Origin: Clostridia bacterium
GTDB taxonomy: Bacteria > Bacillota > Clostridia > Oscillospirales > CAG-272
DNA length: 64,000 nt
Direction of reading: 5' to 3'
Assembly (NCBI GenBank): GCA_017420755.1
Contig: JAFQOG010000009.1
Coordinates: 1 to 64,000, forward strand
The first letter of the stretch is position 1. The number at the start of each line of letters is the position of its first letter. The position numbers were made by a program, and so were the translations under genes. This document shows positions 8,969 to 16,361 of the stretch, one piece after another. The notes under the pieces are model-generated. The model had not been told where the DNA came from, searched no databases, and worked only from the letters and a program-made list of their open reading frames with translations.

Positions 8969-9001
8969 TGTTTTTTCCTCCAAATAATTGTTTACAGTAT
9001 T

Positions 9002-9030
9002 ATTTTACCACCTTTTTATGATATTGTCAA
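9002..9030 (-). promoter_or_regulatory. Sigma-A promoter of the Cys-module lipoprotein
   Basis: On the minus strand TTGACA (9025-9030), 17 bp, TAAAAT (9002-9007), with the -10 preceded by GTGG as in the dockerin-like gene promoter. Confidence 0.8.
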
Positions 9031-9040
9031 TATTAAATAA

Positions 9041-9052
9041 AACGCGCGCGTT
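9041..9052. promoter_or_regulatory. Palindrome AACGCGCGCGTT upstream of the lipoprotein promoter
   Basis: A perfect 12-bp palindrome, GC-rich in very AT-rich surroundings, lies about 10 bp upstream of the -35. It could be an activator or repressor site; no binder is assigned. Confidence 0.4.
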
Positions 9053-9081
9053 AAATATTCAATTTTGAGTGGTTTTGCATA

Positions 9082-9107
9082 AAAAAATGGGCTTTCGCCC
9101 ATTTTTT
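9082..9107 (-). terminator. Terminator after the thrC-pheB operon
   Basis: AAAAAATGGGC and GCCCATTTTTT pair around the loop TTTC. The hairpin overlaps the stop codon of the ACT-domain gene. Confidence 0.85.
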
Positions 9108-9543
9108 ACTCTATTGCTAATAATTTTGCCGAATTAACTCCATCAATTGAGCCAAGAAGCTCAAGGAGTGTCGCAATTTCGCCATTCACGTGAGAAACAT
9201 CCATAGAAATTACAACATTTGCCCTTTGGTTAACAGGCAGATTTTGTGTGATTGTTAAAATGTTTGCACCAGTTCCAGAAATCACGTTCAACGCCTCAGA
9301 CAAAAGTCCTGATTTATGGTAAAGAGAAAACGATATTACAGCCTTTCTGCACTCGGTGTCTGTGTTTGGTGAAAAAACATAGTCTTTATATTTATAGTAT
9401 GTACTACGTGCGATTCCAACCATTTTCGATGCCTCGCTAACGTCCTTTGCCTTGCCACTTAATATAAGCTCCTTTGCGTCCATTACTTTTAAATAACACT
9501 CAGGAAGCATTTCTCTATCTACAAGCAAATACTTACTTCTCAT
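9106..9543 (-). CDS. pheB: ACT-domain regulatory protein, UPF0735/PheB family
   Basis: A 145-residue protein, the usual length of the family. Residues about 1-60 look like a DNA-binding helix-turn-helix (SEASKMVGIARSTYYKYKD) and residues about 67-145 form an ACT domain (AVISFSLYHKSGLLSEALNV), which binds amino acids. It starts 20 bp after thrC in the same direction, with a GAGGT ribosome binding site, so the two are one operon. The context makes it a likely sensor of threonine or homoserine that controls thrC and the divergent hom operon. That role is inferred from position and domains. Confidence 0.85.
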   Translation of the reverse strand: MRSKYLLVDREMLPECYLKVMDAKELILSGKAKDVSEASKMVGIARSTYYKYKDYVFSPNTDTECRKAVISFSLYHKSGLLSEALNVISGTGANILTITQNLPVNQRANVVISMDVSHVNGEIATLLELLGSIDGVNSAKLLAIE

Positions 9544-9563
9544 TTTTACCTCTTCCGTTTGGA

Positions 9564-11060
9564 TTAGTCATTCCAAACCTTTTTGTTAACCATTTTAGAA
9601 ACAAAGTCAAGCATATCGTCCTTTTCAACTGTAACGTTGTGGAACACTGCCTTGTTTTCAATATTTACGAGTGAGCCCGGAATTTTTGCGCCTGTATATG
9701 CATTAAGCTTGTTTAAGGCATCAAACTCGTTATCATACTCCTTGCCAAGTGCGTTCATAACGCTATTTGAGAATTTGTATGGAGAGGCTGTTGAAAGAAC
9801 AACAGTTTTATCCCCATTGCCACTTTCCTTTACCCATTTTTCATAAACACTCCAAGCAACGGCTGTATGTGTATCCATCAAATAACCGTATTTTTCGTAC
9901 ACGTCCTTGATTGTTTTTATGGTTTCTTCCTCGCTGGTAAAGCCAGCGTCAAACTCGCTCTTTATCTTTTCAAGCTCTGACTTTTCAAGCTTATATTCTC
10001 CGTTTTCCTTGAGCTGTGCCATATAATTTGCACATTTTTCGTCACCACAGGTGAGATATAGAAGTCTTTCAAGGTTAGAGGAAATTAGAATGTCCATTGA
10101 TGGTGAATTTGTAACGAAAAAGCTTCTATTTTTATTATATACACCATCTTCGAAAAACTCAGTTAGAACCTTGTTTGCATTTGATGCACAAACAAGCTTG
10201 CCAACATAAAGACCCATTTTCTTTGCGAAGTAGCCTGCCAAAATGTCACCAAAGTTTCCTGTTGGAACAACAAAGTTAACCTTGTCGCCCATTTTGATTT
10301 CGCCGTTTAAAAGCAAGTCGCGATATGCCTTGAAATAATATGCAACCTGAGGTGCAAGTCTGCCGATATTTATTGAGTTCGCGCTTGAGAGCTTAACACC
10401 CTCTGGCAATTCAAGATTCGCAAAAATATTTTTAACGCCACTTTGTGCGTCGTCAAAGTTGCCACCAACTGAGCAAACGCAGGTGTTCTTGCCGTCAACT
10501 GAAACCATTTGGCGCTCTTGAACGGCACTTATGCCCTTTCTTGGATAGAAAACGATTATTTTCACGCCATCAACACCTGAAAAGCCTGAAAGTGCAGCGC
10601 TTCCAGTGTCACCGCTTGTTGCTGTCAAGATAACGATTTCGTCCTTCATATCTGTTGCCTTTTTTGCAGCTGACATAAGCTGAGGAAGAAGCTGAAGAGC
10701 AACGTCCTTAAACGCACATGTTGGGCCGTGATAAAGCTCCATAACATAAGCGTCGTTCACCTTTTCGAGTGGAGCAAAATCCTCATTATCAAATTTGCCG
10801 TCATATGCTCTTGAAACGAGCTCATATGCACCGCTAAATTCACCCTTTTCATTTTTTAGCATTTCGTCATCAGAAAACAAAAGTGAAATTACAGTAGCGG
10901 AAATATCCTTGTTTGACATTTTCTCAAGCTTTTCCATAGGAAAAAGACAGCCATTAAAGGATTTTGGCATATATAATCCACCATCTTTTGCAATACCCTC
11001 AAGCACAGCTTCTGATGGTTTTTTTGAAATTTTATTATTTCTTGTAGATAAGTATAACAT
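9564..11060 (-). CDS. thrC: Threonine synthase
   Basis: A 498-residue PLP enzyme converting O-phosphohomoserine to threonine. The PLP-binding lysine lies in AFKDVALQ near residue 118, and the glycine-rich phosphate loop TATSGDTGSAAL near 150. The length and the N-terminal signature STRN fit the longer thrC subfamily. No homoserine kinase (thrB) is present in the window, so the substrate must come from a gene elsewhere. It is the first gene of a two-gene operon with the ACT regulator and is divergent from hom. Confidence 0.95.
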   Translation of the reverse strand: MLYLSTRNNKISKKPSEAVLEGIAKDGGLYMPKSFNGCLFPMEKLEKMSNKDISATVISLLFSDDEMLKNEKGEFSGAYELVSRAYDGKFDNEDFAPLEKVNDAYVMELYHGPTCAFKDVALQLLPQLMSAAKKATDMKDEIVILTATSGDTGSAALSGFSGVDGVKIIVFYPRKGISAVQERQMVSVDGKNTCVCSVGGNFDDAQSGVKNIFANLELPEGVKLSSANSINIGRLAPQVAYYFKAYRDLLLNGEIKMGDKVNFVVPTGNFGDILAGYFAKKMGLYVGKLVCASNANKVLTEFFEDGVYNKNRSFFVTNSPSMDILISSNLERLLYLTCGDEKCANYMAQLKENGEYKLEKSELEKIKSEFDAGFTSEEETIKTIKDVYEKYGYLMDTHTAVAWSVYEKWVKESGNGDKTVVLSTASPYKFSNSVMNALGKEYDNEFDALNKLNAYTGAKIPGSLVNIENKAVFHNVTVEKDDMLDFVSKMVNKKVWND

Positions 11061-11075
11061 TTTTTAAAATACCTC

Positions 11076-11104
11076 TTGATTTTTTTCTTTATATATGATA
11101 CACT
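11076..11104 (+). promoter_or_regulatory. Promoter of hom-lysC-asd
   Basis: TTGATT (11076-11081), 17 bp, TACACT (11099-11104). It overlaps the opposing thrC promoter, so one regulator could control both directions. Confidence 0.5.
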
Positions 11105-11123
11105 ATTTCACATGCAAATACAA
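11095..11123 (-). promoter_or_regulatory. Promoter of thrC-pheB
   Basis: On the minus strand TTGTAT (11118-11123), 17 bp, TATCAT (11095-11100). The -10 hexamers of the two divergent promoters overlap at 11099-11100. Confidence 0.5.
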
Positions 11124-11183
11124 GTGTTTTCGAAATAAAAACACATTTTTTTGAAAATTTTTATCTGGAAGGACAAATTTTTT

Positions 11184-12323
11184 ATGAAAATCGCAATTCT
11201 CGGTTACGGTGTTGTCGGCTCCGGAGCTTACGAAATTCTTAAGAAAAGTGGCTATGATGTCAAAAAGGTTCTTGACATTCGTCCACACAGTGAGCTTGGC
11301 AATGTTTTAACCGCAAACTACGATGATATTTTAAATGATAAAGAAATCGGTGTTGTTGCTGAGGCCATCGGCGGACTTGAGCCTGCTCATACATTTGTTG
11401 TAAAGGCACTTAAGGCTGGCAAGCACGTTGTTAGCTCAAACAAGCATCTAATTTGTGAATATTATGACGAGCTTCACACCTTGGCAGAGGAAAATGGTGT
11501 AACTGTCAACTTCACCTCAGCTGTTGGTGGTGGCATTCCTTGGCTTTACAATCTTAATCGTACAACAAATGGTGATACGATTAGCAAGCTTATGGGTATT
11601 ATGAATGGTACCACTAACTTTATTTTAGATGCTATGATTTCCTGCGGACGTGATTTTGACGAGGTTTTGGCTGAGGCTCAGGCTCTTGGCTATGCAGAGG
11701 CTAATCCAAGTGCGGACATTGATGGACTTGATGTTGCAAGAAAGACAGCTATTTCTTCTTCCATCGCATTTAAAACAACTGTTGCTGAAAAGGATGTTGA
11801 CATCTTCTCTCTTCGCAATATCACAAAAAATGACATAGACTATATTAAGGATAAGTTTGGAAAAACCGTCAGATATATGGGCTTCGGCATAAAGAATGAT
11901 TCAACTGTTTCAGCATTTGTTGAGCCTGTTATCTTGCCCTGCACCTCGCTTGAGGCAAATGTAAACAAGAATTTCAACATTATTACATTGTTCGGTGAAA
12001 GCGTTGGACGTCTTTCCTTCTATGGACAGGGCGCAGGTAAATATCCAACAGGTCACGCACTTGCCACCGATGTTATTGATGTGGTAAATGGTGAACGCCA
12101 CACACATATATACGGCAAGGTGTTTGATGTTGACAACTCACAATGTGAAAGAAAATATTATGTAAGAGCTAATTTCTTACCAAGCGAATATGCTTCATAT
12201 GAAAAGGTTGGTTCTTCCTATTATATTATTACTAATAAAATGAAGGTAAGTGAAATGCACTTGCTTGCAAAATCTATTTTAGAAAGCGACCCGCTTGCAT
12301 TCTTCGCGGGCTTTGAGGAATAA
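11184..12323 (+). CDS. hom: Homoserine dehydrogenase, short form without ACT domain
   Basis: Reduces aspartate semialdehyde to homoserine. The start is the ATG at 11184 (379 residues). It is preceded by GGAAGGA and begins directly with the Rossmann motif GYGVVGSGAYE; an in-frame TTG 33 bp earlier adds only non-conserved residues. The catalytic region includes GTTNFIL near residue 148 and the family signature around ADIDGLDVARK. The common Gram-positive form of about 430 residues carries a C-terminal ACT domain for threonine inhibition. That domain is missing here, and the protein ends cleanly before the next gene. It is the first gene of hom-lysC-asd, with 3 bp to lysC. Confidence 0.93.
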   Translation: MKIAILGYGVVGSGAYEILKKSGYDVKKVLDIRPHSELGNVLTANYDDILNDKEIGVVAEAIGGLEPAHTFVVKALKAGKHVVSSNKHLICEYYDELHTLAEENGVTVNFTSAVGGGIPWLYNLNRTTNGDTISKLMGIMNGTTNFILDAMISCGRDFDEVLAEAQALGYAEANPSADIDGLDVARKTAISSSIAFKTTVAEKDVDIFSLRNITKNDIDYIKDKFGKTVRYMGFGIKNDSTVSAFVEPVILPCTSLEANVNKNFNIITLFGESVGRLSFYGQGAGKYPTGHALATDVIDVVNGERHTHIYGKVFDVDNSQCERKYYVRANFLPSEYASYEKVGSSYYIITNKMKVSEMHLLAKSILESDPLAFFAGFEE

Positions 12324-12326
12324 TTT

Positions 12327-13655
12327 ATGTTGAAGGTAGTTAAGTTTGGCGGTTCATCACTTGCATCCGCTGAGGCTTTTAGTAAAGTTAAAAAAATTGT
12401 AGAGGCAGATAAATCTCGCGCTGTTGTGGTTGTTTCCGCTCCCGGTAAAAGATTTAAAGAGGACATTAAGGTTACTGACCTTCTATATGTTTGCCACGCA
12501 CATATCAAATATAGCATCGGTGTTGATGATATGTTTGAAAAAATCAAGGAAAGATATCGTGAAATTCACAAGGGCTGTGGTTTAAAGCAGGATCTTGAAT
12601 ATGAATTTGATAAAATCGCTTCGGGTCTTAACAAAAAGTCAAGCGTTGACTATATCGTTTCTCGTGGTGAGTATTTAAATGCAAGACTTATGGCTGAATA
12701 TCTTGGCTACACCTTTGTTGACAGTGCAAGCTGGCTTGTATTTGGATTCAACGGCAAGGTTGATTTCGATCGTTCTTATAAGAACCTCTCTGAAATCGTT
12801 GAAAACAATCCAAGAATTGTTGTTCCAGGCTTCTACGGTGCAACTCCCGACGGAAACATCAAGACCTTCTCTCGTGGTGGCTCTGACATTACCGGTGCTA
12901 TTGCAGCAGCTGCAATCAATGCTGATATGTACGAAAACTGGACAGACGTGTCCGGAATTATGACAGCCGACCCAAGAATTGTTGACAATCCAAGACCTAT
13001 TGAAAACGTTACCTTTGCTGAGCTTCGTGAGCTTTCATACATGGGTGCTGACGTTCTTCATGAGGAAACTGTATTCCCGGTTAGACAAAAGAGCATTCCT
13101 TTGTATATCAAAAATACAAACGATATGAACGCGCGTGGAACACTTATTATGGAAAGCTTCCCAGAGGATGAGGAAAGCAAATCCTCTCACTTTATCACAG
13201 GTATATCTGGCAAGAAGAACTTCTCTATTATCACAATTGCAAAAAGTAGAATGAACGACGAAATCGGATATGTTAGACGTGCACTTGAGGTGTTTGAGCG
13301 CTTTGAAATTCCGATTGAGCACATTCCAAGCAGCATTGACAGCTTCTCTGTTGTTATTGCTTCCTCTCACATTGAAAACTGCATGCACGAGCTTATCGGT
13401 GCGCTAAATGAGGCACTTTCCCCAGACTCAATTAAAATTGATAATGAAATCAGCTTGATTGCTATTGTCGGCAGAAAGCTTGCTTCCAACATTGGTATCG
13501 CAGGTAAAATATTTACAGCACTTGGAGAAAACGACATCAATATTAAGATGATTGAACAGGGTGCTGACGAAATCAACATCATAATCGGTGTAAATGACAG
13601 AAACTTTAAAAAAACCATAAGAGTACTATACAATTTAAGCGAGGTAGAAGAATAA
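12327..13655 (+). CDS. lysC: Aspartokinase
   Basis: A 442-residue enzyme phosphorylating aspartate, the first step of the lysine, methionine and threonine branch. The N-terminal kinase motif is VKFGGSSLA; the middle motif FSRGGSDITGA (about residues 180-190) and TADPRIV are characteristic. The C-terminal 140 residues form the ACT regulatory region (LIAIVGRKLASNIGIAGKIF, INIKMIEQG). It is monofunctional. The TAA overlaps the ATG of asd by one base (TAATG), indicating translational coupling. Confidence 0.95.
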   Translation: MLKVVKFGGSSLASAEAFSKVKKIVEADKSRAVVVVSAPGKRFKEDIKVTDLLYVCHAHIKYSIGVDDMFEKIKERYREIHKGCGLKQDLEYEFDKIASGLNKKSSVDYIVSRGEYLNARLMAEYLGYTFVDSASWLVFGFNGKVDFDRSYKNLSEIVENNPRIVVPGFYGATPDGNIKTFSRGGSDITGAIAAAAINADMYENWTDVSGIMTADPRIVDNPRPIENVTFAELRELSYMGADVLHEETVFPVRQKSIPLYIKNTNDMNARGTLIMESFPEDEESKSSHFITGISGKKNFSIITIAKSRMNDEIGYVRRALEVFERFEIPIEHIPSSIDSFSVVIASSHIENCMHELIGALNEALSPDSIKIDNEISLIAIVGRKLASNIGIAGKIFTALGENDINIKMIEQGADEINIIIGVNDRNFKKTIRVLYNLSEVEE

Positions 13656-14644
13656 TGAAAACATATAATGTTGGTATCCTTGGCGCAACCGGTGCTGTAG
13701 GACGTGAAATGATGAAAATACTTGAGGAAAGAAACTTCCCACTTGGTGAGCTTCGTTTGCTTGCAAGCGCGCGTAGCGTGGGAAAAAAGATTTCCTTCAA
13801 GGGACAAGAGATTGAGGTTAAGCTTGCTGAGGTTGGCGCATTTGAGGGACTTGATATCGTTCTTGGTGCAGCTTCAAATGCAATTGCCAAGGAATTAGCT
13901 CCTGATATTGTAAAGGCTGGTGCAGTATTTGTTGATAACTCAAGCGCATTCCGTATGTGTGACGATGTTCCACTTGTTGTTCCAGAAATCAACGCAGAGG
14001 ATGTTAAGAAGAATAAAGGTATTATTTCTAATCCTAACTGCTCAACGATTATTACACTCGTTGCTGTAAACGCAATCAACAAGCTTTCAAAAATCAAGGG
14101 CATGGTTGCATCCACATACCAAGCAACCTCTGGCGCAGGTGCTGGTGGACCAATTGAGCTTCGCGCTCAAACCAAGGCGCTTTTAGAGGGCACAGCGGTT
14201 ACAAATGAGGTGTTCCAATATCAAATCGCTGAAAACGTTATTCCTCAAATTGGTGGCTTTAACGATGATGGATACACATCTGAAGAAATGAAGATGCAAA
14301 ACGAAGGAAGAAAGATTCTTCACTTGCCAGAATTAAAGGTAACCTGCACTTGTGTAAGAGTTCCTGTTGTTCGCTCACACTCAATTTCAGTTACTGTTCT
14401 TACTGAGGACAATTTAACTGTTGAAGATGTAAAAAAGGCTATATCTGAATGCGACGGATGTAAGCTTTATGACGATATGGAAAATAAGCTTTATCCTATG
14501 CCACTTGTAACATCCGACCAAGACCTTGTTTATGTTGGTAGAATTAGAAAGGATTTAGTTTTTGATAACGCAATTACACTTTGGTGCTGTGGTGACCAAG
14601 TAAGAAAGGGGAGCGTTCCAAAACAATGCTCAGCCATATTTTAA
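13655..14644 (+). CDS. asd: Aspartate-semialdehyde dehydrogenase
   Basis: A 329-residue enzyme reducing aspartyl phosphate to aspartate semialdehyde with NADPH. The N-terminal nucleotide loop is GATGAVGREM, the active-site cysteine lies in NPNCSTI near residue 128, and the signature ATSGAGAGGPIEL follows. It is the last gene of hom-lysC-asd, which makes the operon a complete route from aspartate to homoserine. The long antisense frame at 13606-14115 is a shadow. Confidence 0.95.
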   Translation: MKTYNVGILGATGAVGREMMKILEERNFPLGELRLLASARSVGKKISFKGQEIEVKLAEVGAFEGLDIVLGAASNAIAKELAPDIVKAGAVFVDNSSAFRMCDDVPLVVPEINAEDVKKNKGIISNPNCSTIITLVAVNAINKLSKIKGMVASTYQATSGAGAGGPIELRAQTKALLEGTAVTNEVFQYQIAENVIPQIGGFNDDGYTSEEMKMQNEGRKILHLPELKVTCTCVRVPVVRSHSISVTVLTEDNLTVEDVKKAISECDGCKLYDDMENKLYPMPLVTSDQDLVYVGRIRKDLVFDNAITLWCCGDQVRKGSVPKQCSAIF

Positions 14645-14741
14645 TCGGTAAATAATGGCAACCTTCGGCTTGTCGTCGTTGTAATATTATTATATTACTG
14701 CCTCCTTTCGCACCGAATCTTTCTCATGATTTTCTCGATTA

Positions 14742-14813
14742 ATTCTATGGCATCACTATTGTTTTTCCTCTTGCAACAAACATAATCCAAATTGCAGAAG
14801 AATTAATTAAAGA
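14742..14813 (+). pseudogene. Possible short gene remnant after asd
   Basis: Between asd and its terminator one frame reads a hydrophobic-then-amphipathic stretch, GITIVFPLATNIIQI then AEELIKE, closed by tandem TAA stops just before the hairpin. An in-frame stop lies at its upstream end and there is no start or ribosome binding site. It looks like the C-terminus of a decayed gene, but it is too short to identify and could be chance. Confidence 0.2.
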
Positions 14814-14820
14814 ATAATAA

Positions 14821-14856
14821 AAAAAGAGCGGTACTTTTTGTACTGCTCTTTCTTTT
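14821..14856 (+). terminator. Terminator of hom-lysC-asd
   Basis: AAAGAGCGGTAC and GTACTGCTCTTT pair around a T-rich loop with one G-T pair, followed by TCTTTT. It lies about 175 bp past asd. Confidence 0.75.
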
Positions 14857-14868
14857 AATTTTAGAAAT

Positions 14869-14897
14869 AAAAAACCACGCAATATTGCGTGGTTTTT
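14869..14897. terminator. Bidirectional terminator between asd and the orphan peptide gene
   Basis: ACCACGCAAT and ATTGCGTGGT are perfect complements flanked by A and T runs. It lies about 10 bp past the stop codon of the leftward peptide gene. Confidence 0.85.
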
Positions 14898-14906
14898 ATT
14901 TTGCCA

Positions 14907-15122
14907 TTAAGTGTTTGAAATACCGAGCTTGTCAAAGTCAATACCAACAGAAACATCATATGTTCCGTCGCCATTGTCTGTAACTCCGGAGTTTTCTACA
15001 TCAAAAGCTTCTTGTGGGCCAGTAAATGTTGCGCCAGGAATCTTTTTATGTATGCTCTCCTCCATGATGTCAACGGTTTCGATTTTATCCATTTCGCAGA
15101 TTGGGGAAACGTATTTCATCAT
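14907..15122 (-). CDS. Orphan 71-residue peptide, strongly promoted
   Basis: The start is the first of two tandem ATG codons (15120-15122, then 15117-15119), because AAGGAG is 6-9 bp upstream; a longer frame would begin inside the promoter. The product begins MMKYVSPICEMDKIE, is acidic, has one cysteine, no signal peptide and no membrane segment. Its second half contains DNGDGTYDVSVG. The N-terminal pattern (M-K-Y-x-x-P then an acidic amphipathic stretch) resembles small orphan proteins common in Clostridia, some taken for peptide precursors, but no modification or export gene is adjacent. The perfect promoter and terminator argue that it is a real, highly expressed gene. Function is unknown. 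Confidence 0.7.
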   Translation of the reverse strand: MMKYVSPICEMDKIETVDIMEESIHKKIPGATFTGPQEAFDVENSGVTDNGDGTYDVSVGIDFDKLGISNT

Positions 15123-15162
15123 CACATTCTCCTTTTCAAATAAATACCTATAAGTTGTAATA

Positions 15163-15191
15163 ATTATACCAAACATTTTTGCATTTGTCAA
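15163..15191 (-). promoter_or_regulatory. Perfect consensus sigma-A promoter of the orphan peptide gene
   Basis: On the minus strand TTGACA (15186-15191), exactly 17 bp, TATAAT (15163-15168), with an extended -10 TGG. It is the best sigma-A match noted in the window together with that of the ROK kinase gene. Confidence 0.88.
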
Positions 15192-15278
15192 TACTTTTTT
15201 TAAAAGTTTTTTTAGATTTTTTTAGTATAAACAAAACTATTAAAAATTTGATTGATTTTGCACATTTTTATGAAGCAA

Positions 15279-16349
15279 TTATCCAACGATACCGCTTCTT
15301 TCAACGCCTTCAACAATCTTTCTTTGTAAAAATACGTAAGCAATAATGAGAGGAAGAGCAATAAGAATTGTCGCTGTTCCTGCAATAATAGCTGTGTACG
15401 AATTTCTAATAGTTTCAAGCTCACCACGCAGCATGTCACTTATTGCCTCTGGTGTTCTTACAATATGACTCATAAACGTAAACGCAGGATTTTCTGCCTC
15501 AATAAAGAGGGACGTATAGAAGTCATCTGTCCATTGCCACGAGAAGGCAAAGATAAATACTGTAACGAGCATTGGAATTGAGATTGGTATAATGATGCTA
15601 AAGAACGTGCGCAATGTGCTTGAGCCATCAACGAATGCAGACTCCTCAAGCTCGTCAGGAACGCCCTTAAAGAACTGCCTTAGCATAAATATAAATAGTC
15701 CATTCTTAAATCCAAGTCCAAAGATTGAAAGTGTAAATAGCGGTATAAGGCTGTTTGTAAAGCCTGCTCCGTTTTCAAATATTCCAAACCATTCCTGCAG
15801 CTTTGCAAAAACGAAGCTAAGCGGGTTCAGCGTCTTTTCAAACATTGTAAACTGTCTAAAGAAATCATTCATTGAATCCTTTAGTGCTTCCTGTGGAACC
15901 ATCAATGTAACAATTACGAAAATGAATATTATTCCGTTGCCCTTAAACTTAAATTTTGCAAGTCCATATGCAACCAAAGCACATACAAGCGTTTGAATGA
16001 GCGCCACCGAGAACGAAACCATAAATGTCGTAAAAACAGCCTTTAAGTATCCGTTTTGGGTAAGTATATACCAATATTGGTCGAATGTTGGATTCTTTGA
16101 TATCAAAACAACTGTTGCATCCTTAATATCGCTAATAGACATTATTGATGATAATATCTTCTTGATATAAGGATATAGTATTATAAAGGTAATACCTATT
16201 AATAATACTGTTCTAAAAATAACATATGCTACTTTTTTAAGGAAATGCATTGATAAGAATTTTTGCTTTAATCTTTCCTTAAGAGGCGCTCTTTCAAAAT
16301 CAACTTTGATTTTGTTTTTGGATTCTCTTTTTACTTTAACTGTATCCAT
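15279..16349 (-). CDS. Carbohydrate ABC transporter permease, MalG type (pair 2)
   Basis: A 356-residue inner-membrane subunit with six predicted helices. It has the cytoplasmic EAA loop (ESAFVDGSSTLRTFFSIIIP) that contacts the ATPase. The N-terminus is long and basic, and a loop around residues 160-200 is larger than usual. It pairs with the MalF-type protein encoded just upstream (12-bp gap). It is the last gene of the seven-gene operon, and no clear hairpin follows within the next 80 bp. No ATPase gene is in the operon, so a shared MsmX-like ATPase is inferred. Confidence 0.88.
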   Translation of the reverse strand: MDTVKVKRESKNKIKVDFERAPLKERLKQKFLSMHFLKKVAYVIFRTVLLIGITFIILYPYIKKILSSIMSISDIKDATVVLISKNPTFDQYWYILTQNGYLKAVFTTFMVSFSVALIQTLVCALVAYGLAKFKFKGNGIIFIFVIVTLMVPQEALKDSMNDFFRQFTMFEKTLNPLSFVFAKLQEWFGIFENGAGFTNSLIPLFTLSIFGLGFKNGLFIFMLRQFFKGVPDELEESAFVDGSSTLRTFFSIIIPISIPMLVTVFIFAFSWQWTDDFYTSLFIEAENPAFTFMSHIVRTPEAISDMLRGELETIRNSYTAIIAGTATILIALPLIIAYVFLQRKIVEGVERSGIVG

Positions 16350-16361
16350 CTTGGCACCTCC

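Noticed and set aside
8969..8983. Upstream start for the Cys-module lipoprotein
   Set aside because: The earlier ATG overlaps the GGAGG that serves the ATG at 8968, and the lipoprotein signal starts naturally at the latter.
11061..11183. T-box or riboswitch before thrC or hom
   Set aside because: The divergent gap is only 123 bp, holds two promoters, and shows no specifier hairpin, TGGNACC-like bulge or terminator/antiterminator pair.
13606..14115. A 169-codon leftward frame inside asd
   Set aside because: It lies antisense to a complete, conserved asd and has no ribosome binding site or recognisable product.
15123..15191. Longer 94-residue form of the orphan peptide
   Set aside because: It would start inside the -35 of a perfect promoter, so it cannot be on the transcript made from that promoter.
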